Assembly: GCA_945957605.1 (NCBI GenBank)
Contig: CAMFLR010000006.1
Location: 310,001 to 374,000, forward strand
Source: an uncultured Isosphaeraceae bacterium
GTDB taxonomy: Bacteria; Planctomycetota; Planctomycetia; Isosphaerales; Isosphaeraceae
Direction: 5' to 3'
DNA: 64,000 nt
The notes under the pieces are model-generated. The model ran no database searches. It worked only from the letters and a program-made list of their open reading frames with translations, and was not told the origin of the DNA. Positions within the stretch are counted from its first letter, which is position 1. Each line of letters starts with the position of its first letter. Position numbers and translations under genes: made by a program. Positions 54,260-62,629 of the stretch are shown here, piece after piece.

Positions 54260-56227
54260 TCACTCATCCGAACTTTCGGCCCAGTTGTACCGAAGTCGTT
54301 CGAGCGACTTCTGCAATTCCGCCTGCGCTTCCTTCAAACGCGCCCGCAAGCTGGGCAGCAGTGTTCGCTTGACTTCACGTAGTTCCTTTTCGGCGGTGGA
54401 AAGGTCGGTGCGCCAGGAGTTTGCCTGTTCGGCATGACCGTTAGGAATTAGCTTCATCAAGCGTTCCTGCTCCTCGGCGATCGTCACAGAAGCCTCGAGC
54501 TTTTCACGAATCTCAGCCTCGATGCCTTCAACCTTCTTCTGCAGGTTGATGCATTCCTGAATTCCCTCAGCTTCCGAAGCAGGCGACTTCAGGCCCACCA
54601 CATTGCCGATGAGCCAGGCCACGCTCAGCACCACCTGACTCTCCTCAACCTGCTCCTCGGCCACCTTCACTTCCAAACCACTCGCCGCCGGCAAAGTGAC
54701 GCGAATCCGCCGGCCGCTGGGGATTTCGACCTCCTCGTGACTGCCCGATGAAACCGAGACCGCGAAGCGCGCATCAGCGAATGTTCTGGGATGTTCGATC
54801 TCCAGCGTGAAAGGTTCGCGGTGATTGTTCTGAATCCGATACGACGTCCGCTGCTTGTGCAAGATCTCGCCGTAAACCGTCCCCTCGCTGATTTTGATCG
54901 CCATCCGCCGCGACTCGCGCCTGCTCGACTTCTTATCAACCCGAACGCCGGTTTCCTTGGCGTGAACGAGGAAAAGCTCCTGCCCCGGCTTGGTCGGCTC
55001 GAGCACGCATTTGCCGCGAAAATCCCCCTCGACGAAGATCTCGCAAACGCCACGACCCAGTGAGAACTCGGCCGAGTTTTGGAAACGGACTGCACGATAC
55101 GGCCGTTGAGCGTCATCCTTTTCGCGATAGAGAAGAATTGTCTGCGCCTCGCCGATTGCCGTCTGAAACAACGGAACAATCGCCGATCGTCCGGCCGACA
55201 AATTGAGTGGATCGGGCGAAGTGAAGATCGCAAAGTCACCACTCTCGCGGACCTCGGCTTCAGACTGATCGGCCTTGCTTAAAAGGAACGAGTCTACAGA
55301 GCCATATGATCCTGCGGATGAATCCCTTGAACGGCGTGCCTTTCGTCCGCTGACTCTGAAATCTTCCCCGCCCCCTCCCCTCGTCACTTCGGCCGCAGCC
55401 AATGCAGGCCCAGCCGCGACCGGAAAGGCCGGCTCCGCTGAGACCGCTCCGGCAACGCGATCCGACACCACATTCACCCGACCCCGTTCCGGGCGGCGAA
55501 TCTCTGCAAGGTCGGTCGAAAACGTGATCGGTTCGCCGGTGATGACGGTAATCAGCGTGTCGTTCCAGTCGTCGTCGGTGTCGTTGTCGACAACCGCCTG
55601 CCCTTCCAATTCCGTCCCCTCGGACGATGTCCTCAACTGGTAGCGAATCTTCCACGCAGCGACCGGAGTCGCATAAGTAATTGTCGCCGTGGCAGTTTCA
55701 ACATTCGGCCGGACGGTCAACTCGACCTTGCTGCTGTCCGCCTTGATCTCACCAACCATGTGACGCAGCGATTTTTCAACCTCGGCGAGCACCACTGGGT
55801 CGGTGAATCGCATCGCCGTCACGGAAGATTCTTCGATTTGCTGCACCCCCTTTTCCGTCAGGATGATCAGCCGATATTGCTCGATAAACGTCCGCTCGAA
55901 TTCACGACGAAACGGCTGCAAGCCGAGCAGTTTCCCTTTGTAGGTGACACCGGCGTCAAGCTCCACAGTTGTGCCCGCCAGCTTCGTCGCGAGATCACGC
56001 AATACGCCGTTAGGACTGAGGCTGAGTTCAGGCTCGTCGGCATTCGTCGGCGTGTAAGTTGGCGGCTCAACGATCGTCACATCGCCGAAAACCGCAATCG
56101 AAGAAATCACGTCATCCAGGTCAGACTTGCGTACGGGGATCGAAATGCGCAATGGCTCGCTACCAGTGAAAGCATATTCACGATTGATAACGGCTGTACC
56201 GTTGCTATAAAGCCTTACATTATTCAT
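54260..56227 (-). CDS. DUF4139-domain protein
   Basis: From ATG 56227 the protein has 655 residues; a start at 56290 would add 21 residues. The N-terminus (VRLYSNGTAVINREYAF) and the segment TYATPVAAWKIRYQLRT ... VVDNDTDDDWNDTLITVITGEP match the DUF4139 family (linked to mucoidy inhibitor A-like proteins). An FNSAEFSLGRGVCEIFVEGDF beta region follows, and the last ~130 residues form a coiled coil (NLQKKVEGIEAEIREKLE, AQAELQKSLERL). It has no signal peptide. The role is unknown. Confidence 0.82.
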   Translation of the reverse strand: MNNVRLYSNGTAVINREYAFTGSEPLRISIPVRKSDLDDVISSIAVFGDVTIVEPPTYTPTNADEPELSLSPNGVLRDLATKLAGTTVELDAGVTYKGKLLGLQPFRREFERTFIEQYRLIILTEKGVQQIEESSVTAMRFTDPVVLAEVEKSLRHMVGEIKADSSKVELTVRPNVETATATITYATPVAAWKIRYQLRTSSEGTELEGQAVVDNDTDDDWNDTLITVITGEPITFSTDLAEIRRPERGRVNVVSDRVAGAVSAEPAFPVAAGPALAAAEVTRGGGGEDFRVSGRKARRSRDSSAGSYGSVDSFLLSKADQSEAEVRESGDFAIFTSPDPLNLSAGRSAIVPLFQTAIGEAQTILLYREKDDAQRPYRAVRFQNSAEFSLGRGVCEIFVEGDFRGKCVLEPTKPGQELFLVHAKETGVRVDKKSSRRESRRMAIKISEGTVYGEILHKQRTSYRIQNNHREPFTLEIEHPRTFADARFAVSVSSGSHEEVEIPSGRRIRVTLPAASGLEVKVAEEQVEESQVVLSVAWLIGNVVGLKSPASEAEGIQECINLQKKVEGIEAEIREKLEASVTIAEEQERLMKLIPNGHAEQANSWRTDLSTAEKELREVKRTLLPSLRARLKEAQAELQKSLERLRYNWAESSDE

Positions 56228-56655
56228 CGGTCGCCCTTTTGTGTTGAAACTCTTCTGGCGAACAGATGAAGGACCCCAATCTTCAACCATCGCCCCGCAC
56301 GTAAAATCGACACTTTTGCCTTCTCACCAGGTTCGACATTTCCTTCGTGTGATGAAGTGAAAAGCCGCACGATCTCAGCCGCAAAGCTCGCTTCAGATCG
56401 TCGCCGAACGGCGAGCCAAGTTCAAAGAACTTCGCGAAAATCCCCAATACACAACACGATCAAAAGTCGCTCCCATGGAAGTTCCAATCACGCGCGACGA
56501 CAAGCCATAATTCTTTATCCACAAAAACTTTAATTCAATGACCAAACACCACAATGATGCCCAAACACAACCCTGGGTAACTGGCAATATTTCCACTACG
56601 CAATTGACTTCCCGCCGTTCATCGCGATATCATCAGGCCATAACAATTCGGTGCG
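56228..56655. other. Intergenic region between the DUF4139 gene and the SAM riboswitch
   Basis: About 430 bases with no convincing gene. The 3' part becomes AT-rich with a possible start of the riboswitch transcript before 56656. A promoter for the thrC operon should lie here. Confidence 0.45.
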
Positions 56656-56808
56656 CATCTTATCCAGAGTGGTTGAGGGTTCGGGCCCAATGACGCCACA
56701 GCAACCGGTTCTTCCTTTGGAAGAATGCTGGTGCTAACTCCTGCCCGACATTAGCGGTTTGATCGCCTTAACTGGCCGATTGCCGCGTGTCATGGGAAAG
56801 ATAAGATG
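56656..56808 (+). promoter_or_regulatory. SAM-I (S-box) riboswitch upstream of thrC
   Basis: A closing P1 stem is perfect over nine bases: CATCTTATC (56656-56664) with GATAAGATG (56800-56808). Between them lie the class-defining parts in order: CAGAGTGG, GAGGG, GGGCCC, ATGA, GCC, GCAACC, a P3 hairpin (TTCTTCC / GGAAGAA), GGTGCTAACTCCTGC, and a long P4 hairpin made of GCGG / CCGC and ATCGCC / GGCCGAT. The 3' GGGAAAGATAAG is also typical. In known cases SAM binding lowers expression of methionine and cysteine genes. The next gene, thrC, starts 201 bases downstream, and the sulfur carrier genes follow. SAM-I/IV or IV variants cannot be excluded. Confidence 0.92.
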
Positions 56809-56912
56809 GTCTGAGCTCGGAGGCGATGTCACATCGTCGCCCTGGCCCAGCCTCATACCTTCCCGCCTTCGGCTCGATTTCTCCCTGATCTGGATTCGAT
56901 TCGCAACGAATA

Positions 56913-56938
56913 CCACCCCAACGGGTGGCGTTTCCGTT
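56913..56938 (+). terminator. Candidate terminator hairpin in the thrC leader
   Basis: CCACCC / GGGTGG with loop CAAC is followed by CGTTTCCGTTTC. It lies 105 bases after the riboswitch and 72 bases before thrC and could be the off state of transcription. The T run is not clean, so an alternative is control of translation. Confidence 0.4.
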
Positions 56939-57009
56939 TCCATCGACATCATCGCTTCAAGACCCTGTTTGAAGCGCATCGATCAACGCCGAGCGAAGGG
57001 ACGAAGGTT

Positions 57010-58281
57010 ATGGCCGACGAACTGGTTCAAGGCATGAAGTGTCGCCTCTGCGGGAAGCTTTATCCCAAAGAGCCGCTCAACTTCTGCACCGATGACTTCG
57101 GCCCCCTCGAAGTCGTCTACAACTACGAAGCGGTCGCCAAAACCCTCACCCGCTCCGCCATTCAGTCGCGCCCGAACACCATCTGGCGTTATCGCGAACT
57201 GATGCCAATCGACGGCGAGCCTACCGTCGGCATCCACGTCGGCGGAACTCCGCTCGTCAAGGCCGATCGTCTCGCCAAAGCTCTTGGTATCAAAGAGCTT
57301 TACATCAAGAACGACGCCGTCAATCACCCGACGCTCTCCTTCAAGGACCGCGTCGTCGCCGTCGCCCTCTCGAAGGCGGTTGAGTTCGGCTTCACGACCG
57401 TCGGCTGTGCGTCGACCGGCAATCTCGCCGGCTCCGTCGCCGCCAACGCTTCGGCCGCCGGCCTCGAGTCGTACGTGCTCATTCCCGACAACCTCGAACA
57501 GGGCAAGGTCCTGGGCGCCCAGATCTACGGCGCAAAGGTTGTCGCGGTCACCGGCAATTACGATCAGGTCAATCGCCTCTGCTCGCAAATCGCCTTCCGC
57601 TACGGTTGGGGCTTCGTGAACGTCAACCTCCGCCCGTTCTACGCGGAAGGCTCGAAGTCGATGGGCTTCGAAATTGCCGAAGCGCTCGGCTGGCGGACGC
57701 CCGACCACGTCGTCGTGCCGATGGCCGGCGGCAGCCTGATCGGCAAGATCTACAAGGCGTTCAAGGAATTCGAGCTGCTCGGCCTTTTGAACGGCCCTGT
57801 ACAGACCAAGATGTTCGGCGCCCAGGCGACGGGTTGCAACCCGATCACCAACACGGTGAAGACCGAAGCCAACAAGGTTCGCCCGGTTCGCAACCCGAAC
57901 ACGATCGCCAAGAGCCTCGCCATCGGCGACCCGGCCGACGGCTTCTTCGCCTCGAAGCTCATGCGTGAAACCGGCGGCTGGGCTGAAGACGTCGACGATG
58001 ATTCGATCATCGACGGCATGAAGCTTCTCGCCGAAACCGAAGGCATCTTCACCGAAACAGCCGGCGGCGTGACCCTGGCCGTGACGAAGAAGCTCATCGA
58101 GCAAGGCAAGATCAACCGCGACGGCTCGACCGTCATCTGCATCACCGGCAACGGCCTGAAGACGCAAGAAGCCCTGCTCGGCCACATGCCCAAGCTGACA
58201 GCCATCAGCCCAACACTGGTCGACTTCGAAGCCCTCGTCGGCGCCGCCCCCGCCGCCGAACTTGCCGACGCCACGGTATAA
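57010..58281 (+). CDS. thrC: Threonine synthase family PLP enzyme (possibly an O-phosphohomoserine sulfhydrylase)
   Basis: The 423-residue fold-type-II PLP enzyme has an N-terminal zinc-ribbon remnant (CRLCGK with only one later cysteine in NFCTDD), then GGTPLVKADRLAKALG, the cofactor lysine in LSFKDRV at residue 111, and phosphate-binding STGNLAGSVAA. ThrC normally converts O-phosphohomoserine to threonine. Two features make another role worth testing: the SAM-I riboswitch 200 bases upstream, and the sulfur carrier genes downstream. O-phosphoserine sulfhydrylase CysM, which takes sulfur from CysO, is the same fold. A sulfur transfer to O-phosphohomoserine is an inference. Start ATG 57010 follows GAAGG. 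Confidence 0.92.
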   Translation: MADELVQGMKCRLCGKLYPKEPLNFCTDDFGPLEVVYNYEAVAKTLTRSAIQSRPNTIWRYRELMPIDGEPTVGIHVGGTPLVKADRLAKALGIKELYIKNDAVNHPTLSFKDRVVAVALSKAVEFGFTTVGCASTGNLAGSVAANASAAGLESYVLIPDNLEQGKVLGAQIYGAKVVAVTGNYDQVNRLCSQIAFRYGWGFVNVNLRPFYAEGSKSMGFEIAEALGWRTPDHVVVPMAGGSLIGKIYKAFKEFELLGLLNGPVQTKMFGAQATGCNPITNTVKTEANKVRPVRNPNTIAKSLAIGDPADGFFASKLMRETGGWAEDVDDDSIIDGMKLLAETEGIFTETAGGVTLAVTKKLIEQGKINRDGSTVICITGNGLKTQEALLGHMPKLTAISPTLVDFEALVGAAPAAELADATV

Positions 58282-58328
58282 TGATCGCCGTAGGAGTTAC
58301 GCGATAGGATATGGCGATCGATAGAATT

Positions 58329-58444
58329 GGGTGGCCTGGACAACTTGTTGTCCAGGTGCCGGAGGCACAAGAGGGTGAAGCGAACAAGGTGGCAACAGCC
58401 TCTTGTCGCGTCGCGACCGGGACAACAAGTTGTCCCGGCTACCC
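58329..58444. repeat. Two-ended modular hairpin element, family B copy 2 (116 bp), inside the operon
   Basis: The left end has GGGTGGCC, TGGACAACTTGTTGTCCA, GG, TGCC-GGA-GGCA, then CAAGAGG. The right end on the minus strand has GGGTAGCC, GGGACAACTTGTTGTCCC, GG, TCGC-GAC-GCGA, then CAAGAGG. It occupies the 265-base gap between thrC and the CysO-like gene, so it will be in their shared RNA if they are one operon. It is the inverted copy of 47193-47308. Confidence 0.92.
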
Positions 58445-58546
58445 GATTCCTGATCCTGTCCAACATCATTTGCGTAACTCCAGCAACATCGACCTCTCCC
58501 TCATTCGCTTGAACTGAATCGCAAGCAAAACGCCAAAGGATTTCCG

Positions 58547-58819
58547 ATGCCCGTCGTTCGCATCCCGACTCCGCTCCGTCCCCACACTGATGGCCAAGAC
58601 TCCGTCGAATCGACTGGCACCACGGTTGGTGAAGTGCTCGGCAACGTTGGCACCAAATACCCCGCGCTCAAGGAACGGATCTTCGACGACGCCGGCGAAC
58701 TGCGCCGCTTCGTGAATGTCTATCTCAACAACGAAGACATTCGCTATCTCGACGATCTCGCCACCGCCGTTGCCGCCAACGACGAAGTCAGCATTATCCC
58801 CGCCGTCGCCGGCGGTTGA
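58547..58819 (+). CDS. Ubiquitin-like sulfur carrier protein, CysO-type
   Basis: The 90-residue protein has the MoaD/ThiS beta-grasp pattern and ends in PAVAGG, so the C-terminal glycine pair is already exposed. The start VVRIPTPLRPHTDGQDSV and the middle LRRFVNVYLNNEDIRY, with the closing AVAGG, closely match what I recall of the actinobacterial CysO family. Such carriers are activated at the C-terminal glycine to an adenylate and then a thiocarboxylate, which gives sulfur to a PLP enzyme. It is followed by an E1-like activator and a cysteine desulfurase, so all parts needed to load it are adjacent. A start at ATG 58547 lies after AAAGGATTTCCG. Confidence 0.92.
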   Translation: MPVVRIPTPLRPHTDGQDSVESTGTTVGEVLGNVGTKYPALKERIFDDAGELRRFVNVYLNNEDIRYLDDLATAVAANDEVSIIPAVAGG

Positions 58820-58907
58820 TCTTCGGTCCGAGAAATTCTCGCGCCATAGCTGTCTTATCGATATTCACACAAGCAAGCTCGCACTTCATTCGCGTGAAAG
58901 CGTTTCC

Positions 58908-59951
58908 ATGAGCACCGCTGTCGATCCGATTGAGCGTTACAGCCGTCAAGTGCGTTTCCCGATGCTCGGCGAAGCCGGCCAGCGCAAGCTGATGGCCTCG
59001 CGCGTCACCATCTGCGGCTGCGGCGCTCTGGGCACGGTGCTCGCAAATCACCTCGTCCGCGCCGGCGTCGGCAACATCCGCATCGTCGATCGCGACTTCA
59101 TCGAAACTCACAACCTCCAGCGCCAGATTCTCTTCGACGAGCAAGACGTCGCCGATAATCTCCCCAAGGCCGAAGCCGCCGCCCGCAAGCTTCGACTCAT
59201 CAACAGCCAGGTGAATATCGAAGCGGTCGTCACCGACATCGACCACACGAACATCCTCGACCTCGTCGCCGATGCCGACCTGATCCTGGACGGCACCGAC
59301 AACTTCGAGACTCGCTACCTCATCAACGACGCCGCGGTGAAACTGAACAAGCCCTGGGTTTTCGGCGGCGTGATCGGCAGCGAAGGCCAGTCGATGACGA
59401 TCCGGCCAGGCATCACCCCCTGCATCCGCTGCGTCGTCCAAGACAACCCGCCCCCCGGCATGACACCCACTTGCGAAACCGCCGGCGTGCTTGGCCCCGC
59501 GGTTTCGGTGGTGGCGTCGTTCGAGGCGGTCGAGGCGATCAAAATCCTCAGCGGCGCTTATGACGCCCTCAACACCGAGTTGTTCGTCATCGACATCTGG
59601 GACTGGACGTTCCGCCGTCTCAAGATCAAAAACCTCCTCGGCAAGGTTGATTGTCCCTGTTGTCAGCAGAAGAAATTCGAGTGGCTTGAAGGCGACCTTG
59701 GCTCGCACACGACCACGCTCTGCGGTCGCAACGCCGTGCAAATCGCCACGCGTCGTTCCGAGAAGCTAAACTTCGCCGAAATGGCCACGCGACTGAATAG
59801 CCTGGCCGACGTTCGTCACAACGCCTTCATGCTTCGTTTCGCCGCCGAAGGGCACGAATTCACTGTGTTCCCTGACGGCCGCGCGATCATCAAGGGCACG
59901 AACGACATCTCCAAGGCCCGCACACTTTACGCTCAATTCGTCGGCAACTGA
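58908..59951 (+). CDS. MoeB/ThiF-type adenylyltransferase (E1-like)
   Basis: The 347-residue enzyme begins RYSRQVRFPMLGEAGQ. It has the nucleotide-binding glycines ICGCGALGTVLANHL, RIVDRDFIETHNLQRQ, the metal-binding aspartate in LDGTDNFETRYL, zinc cysteines in CIRC (near 175) and CPCC (near 249), and the catalytic-cysteine region TPTCETAGVLGP near 188. It adenylates the carrier's C-terminal glycine. Unlike MoeZ it has no rhodanese domain; the last ~95 residues are a different small domain (FAEMATRLNSLADV ... FVGN). ATG 58908 is preferred to an upstream start in a composition-poor region. The gap from the carrier gene is 88 bases. Confidence 0.93.
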   Translation: MSTAVDPIERYSRQVRFPMLGEAGQRKLMASRVTICGCGALGTVLANHLVRAGVGNIRIVDRDFIETHNLQRQILFDEQDVADNLPKAEAAARKLRLINSQVNIEAVVTDIDHTNILDLVADADLILDGTDNFETRYLINDAAVKLNKPWVFGGVIGSEGQSMTIRPGITPCIRCVVQDNPPPGMTPTCETAGVLGPAVSVVASFEAVEAIKILSGAYDALNTELFVIDIWDWTFRRLKIKNLLGKVDCPCCQQKKFEWLEGDLGSHTTTLCGRNAVQIATRRSEKLNFAEMATRLNSLADVRHNAFMLRFAAEGHEFTVFPDGRAIIKGTNDISKARTLYAQFVGN

Positions 59952-60030
59952 CAACGAGTCAAGGGATTGAGTCGCGAGGTGAGACGCAGCACTTTATCCT
60001 CCCTCGCGGCCCAACGGAAATCACGATCCC

Positions 60031-61179
60031 ATGATCTACCTCGATAACGCGGCGACCAGTTTTCCCAAGCCCGAGCCGGTTTATGAGGCGCTCGACAAGT
60101 TCGCCCGCACCACGCTCGCGAACCCGGGCCGCTCGGGACACCGCATGGCCTTGGCGTCGGAGCGCGTTCTCGACGACGCCCGCCACGCGCTCAATCAGTT
60201 CTTCAAGGGCGAGTCACCCGAGCGCTGGGTTTTCACGCTCAACTGCACCGACGCCCTGAATATGGCGATCAAAGGGACGGTCGAAGCCGGCGATCACGTC
60301 GTCACGACCGACCTGGAACACAACTCGATCAGCCGCCCGCTCCGCGCCCTCGAAAAAGCCGGCGTGATCACGCTGACTCGCGTCGCTTCGGACAACGGCT
60401 ACATCAATCCCGAATCAATTCGCGCCGCGCTTACGCCCAAAACCAAGCTCGTGGCGATGACGCATGCCGCCAACGTCCTGGGCACCGTGCAGCCAATCGA
60501 AACGATCGCTCCCATCGTTCGCGAAGCCGGCGTTCTGCTCCTCATCGACGCCGCGCAGTCGGCCGGCGTCTGGCCGATCGACCTGAAAACCACGCCGATC
60601 GACTTCCTCGCCTTCCCCGGCCACAAAGCCCTCTACGGCCCGACCGGCACCGGCGCTCTGTATGTCGGACCTCGCGCAAAACCAAGAGCCTGGCGAGAAG
60701 GCGGCACCGGCGGCGATTCCAAGACTGAGACCCAGCCCGAGATTTACCCCTACTTCCTCGAAGGCGGCACGCCAAACGTCCTGGGTGTGGCCGGTCTGCT
60801 CGCCGGCATTCGCTGGGTTGTCGAACGCGGTCCCGAAAACCTTCGGCAGCACGAAGTGAAACTGCTCCAACGCGTGGTCGACTGGGCCGAGACCAGCGAA
60901 AGCTGGAGCGTGGCGGGACTGTGGGACCCAAATCGCCACGTCGGTGCGCTTTCACTCGTCGTTCCCGACGGCCTGACCGCACAGGATGTGTCATCGATTC
61001 TCGACACAAGCTTCGACATCGCCGTCCGCCCCGGCCTGCATTGCTCGCCGTATGCTCACCAACGGCTAAACACCTTCCCCGACGGCACCCTGCGACTGAG
61101 CCCCGGACCGTTCTCAACGGACGATCACATCACCGCCTTCATCAACGCCCTGTCCGAAATCTCGGCCGGCGTGCTGTAA
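60031..61179 (+). CDS. Cysteine desulfurase-like class V aminotransferase
   Basis: The 382-residue enzyme starts MIYLDNAATSFPKPEPV. It has the PLP-aspartate region LLLIDAAQSAGVWP near residue 170, the cofactor lysine in FPGHKALYGPTGTGALY near 196, and the active cysteine loop RPGLHCSPYAHQRLNTFP near 335. This pattern fits the cysteine-desulfurase family protein group TIGR01977. It should take sulfur from cysteine and pass it to the activated carrier. It is the last gene of the proposed unit, 79 bases after the E1-like gene. An alternative is a selenium or general sulfur supply role. Confidence 0.92.
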   Translation: MIYLDNAATSFPKPEPVYEALDKFARTTLANPGRSGHRMALASERVLDDARHALNQFFKGESPERWVFTLNCTDALNMAIKGTVEAGDHVVTTDLEHNSISRPLRALEKAGVITLTRVASDNGYINPESIRAALTPKTKLVAMTHAANVLGTVQPIETIAPIVREAGVLLLIDAAQSAGVWPIDLKTTPIDFLAFPGHKALYGPTGTGALYVGPRAKPRAWREGGTGGDSKTETQPEIYPYFLEGGTPNVLGVAGLLAGIRWVVERGPENLRQHEVKLLQRVVDWAETSESWSVAGLWDPNRHVGALSLVVPDGLTAQDVSSILDTSFDIAVRPGLHCSPYAHQRLNTFPDGTLRLSPGPFSTDDHITAFINALSEISAGVL

Positions 61180-61218
61180 TCAAAGTTACCCAATAGTTCT
61201 TGGATAAAAAGATACACT

Positions 61219-61329
61219 GGGTGGCCGGGACAACTTGTTGTCCCGGTCGCGAAGCGACAAGAGGAAATCGCAAGCACTTCCGCGCTATCCTTCTGTGGCC
61301 GTGGCGCCGGGTGCCACTGGTGGTAGCCC
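61219..61329. repeat. Two-ended modular hairpin element, family B copy 3, right end replaced
   Basis: The left end is the canonical family B end (GGGTGGCC, GGGACAACTTGTTGTCCC, GG, TCGC-GAA-GCGA, CAAGAGG). The right end reads GCCGGGTGCCACTGG, similar to family A. So the two ends of these elements can come from different families. Confidence 0.75.
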
Positions 61330-61381
61330 ACAGCCGGATTTCGACCAGCATCTCGAAATCCATCATGAGCGGAAGAATAAA

Positions 61382-61492
61382 TGTGTGGCCGGGACAACCT
61401 GCTTGTCCCGGTCGCGAAGCGACAAGAGGAAATCGCAAGCACTTCCGCGCTATCCTCTGTGGCGCCGGCACTACGAGTCGTGCAGGCCACCC
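61382..61492. repeat. Two-ended modular hairpin element, family B copy 4, with another right palindrome
   Basis: The left ~80 bases nearly repeat 61219-61300 as a direct copy, with the palindrome altered to GGGACAACCTGCTTGTCCC. The right end is GGCCACCC behind TGCACGACTCGTAGTGC (minus strand), a different palindrome. The two copies fill the 327 bases between the desulfurase and the next gene; no coding gene is visible there. Confidence 0.75.
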
Positions 61493-61506
61493 GATCTCAT
61501 TTCAAG

Positions 61507-62463
61507 TCAAGGCGTTCCTGGCGGCGACTGCCTCGGCGTATCGGACTTGATCGTCCCCAGCATGAGATTGTCCTTCCGTCGCGCCACGGCAATCAACACG
61601 CGATCTCCATCCAGCGGCCAGAAGCCTTCCAACTCATCATGCGACGTGAACGTCATCGTCTTCACGCGAGCGTTCGGCGCTGAGACTCGCCCATCATCCG
61701 CCGCCGATTTGAGATCAACATAATCAAGCCTCCAACCTCGCCCTTCAACCACATTCTGCACGCAAACAAGCTGACCAAGCTTTGCATCCCAGTGCATATT
61801 CTGGTTGAACGCCCCTGCAAGAATCGTCCTGGTCGCAACACTTGGTGAACTCGACCGCTTGGCCGCACCCAGACCCGCGGGATCATACAGCCGAATCTCC
61901 GGGTGAACGTCGCCATAGTCCGAACTTGCGACCCACGTCTTGCCCGCAAACTTCACGAACTCCGGCCGACAACCGTTGATCGCAGCATCGTCGCTGATCG
62001 TCGCGAGAATCGCATGATCGAGATTTCCATCACGCCAGGCGCGTTCCCAGTTGAGGCGATACATCACCGCTTTTTTCAGCACTGTATCACCCAGCCAGGT
62101 GCCGAATTCGTCGTCCCACGTTAGCCCCGTCGGGTGCAAAATCAGCGGCTTGCCGTCCTTGGTCAGCCGAACTTCGCGACCGGTGAATTCGAGGTCGAGC
62201 GTGTATTCACGAATCACGCCGACACGCGGATTTGCAAACACAACATCGCCGTAGGCGTAAACCTTGCCATCACGCACAACCACGCCTTGAATCGCCCCTA
62301 ATCCAAGGTCGGTGATCGACTTGATCGGCGTAAAAGTCGCGTCAGCGGTCCAGGTCGAATCAGGCGGCGGAACGTGCTCGACTTTGGGAGCGGGGGCCTG
62401 CGAAAAAGCCGACGCCGCGAACAAGAGCAACAACACCAACACGCGAGTTCCACAACCCATCAT
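61507..62463 (-). CDS. Exported protein of unknown function
   Basis: From ATG 62463, with GGGAGA upstream, the product has 318 residues and a signal peptide (VLVLLLLFAASAFSQ). The body has beta-propeller-like repeats (IKSITDLGLGAIQGVVVRDGK, GLTWDDEFGTWLGDTVL, FAGKTWVASSDYGDVHPEIRLY, FNQNMHWDAKLGQLVCVQN). A domain name cannot be assigned. It is probably periplasmic or surface located. Confidence 0.65.
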   Translation of the reverse strand: MMGCGTRVLVLLLLFAASAFSQAPAPKVEHVPPPDSTWTADATFTPIKSITDLGLGAIQGVVVRDGKVYAYGDVVFANPRVGVIREYTLDLEFTGREVRLTKDGKPLILHPTGLTWDDEFGTWLGDTVLKKAVMYRLNWERAWRDGNLDHAILATISDDAAINGCRPEFVKFAGKTWVASSDYGDVHPEIRLYDPAGLGAAKRSSSPSVATRTILAGAFNQNMHWDAKLGQLVCVQNVVEGRGWRLDYVDLKSAADDGRVSAPNARVKTMTFTSHDELEGFWPLDGDRVLIAVARRKDNLMLGTIKSDTPRQSPPGTP

Positions 62464-62629
62464 CGCCGCATCTCCCGGCTCGTGCATTCGCGTCGAGCAC
62501 AGAATTGCTCACACCCAAACGCATCACGGTGCATTGAACCAGCGTTTTATGTGCGTACGATGAATTTCGAGTGCGATTTCCAAGTTCGCCGAACGACTCC
62601 CTCTCCGCCAAAAATCCACACCCTGCAAA

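Noticed and set aside
61219..61492. CRISPR array, suggested by repeated hairpin sequence
   Set aside because: Only two long copies with no regular short spacers and no cas genes; they fit the dispersed hairpin family.
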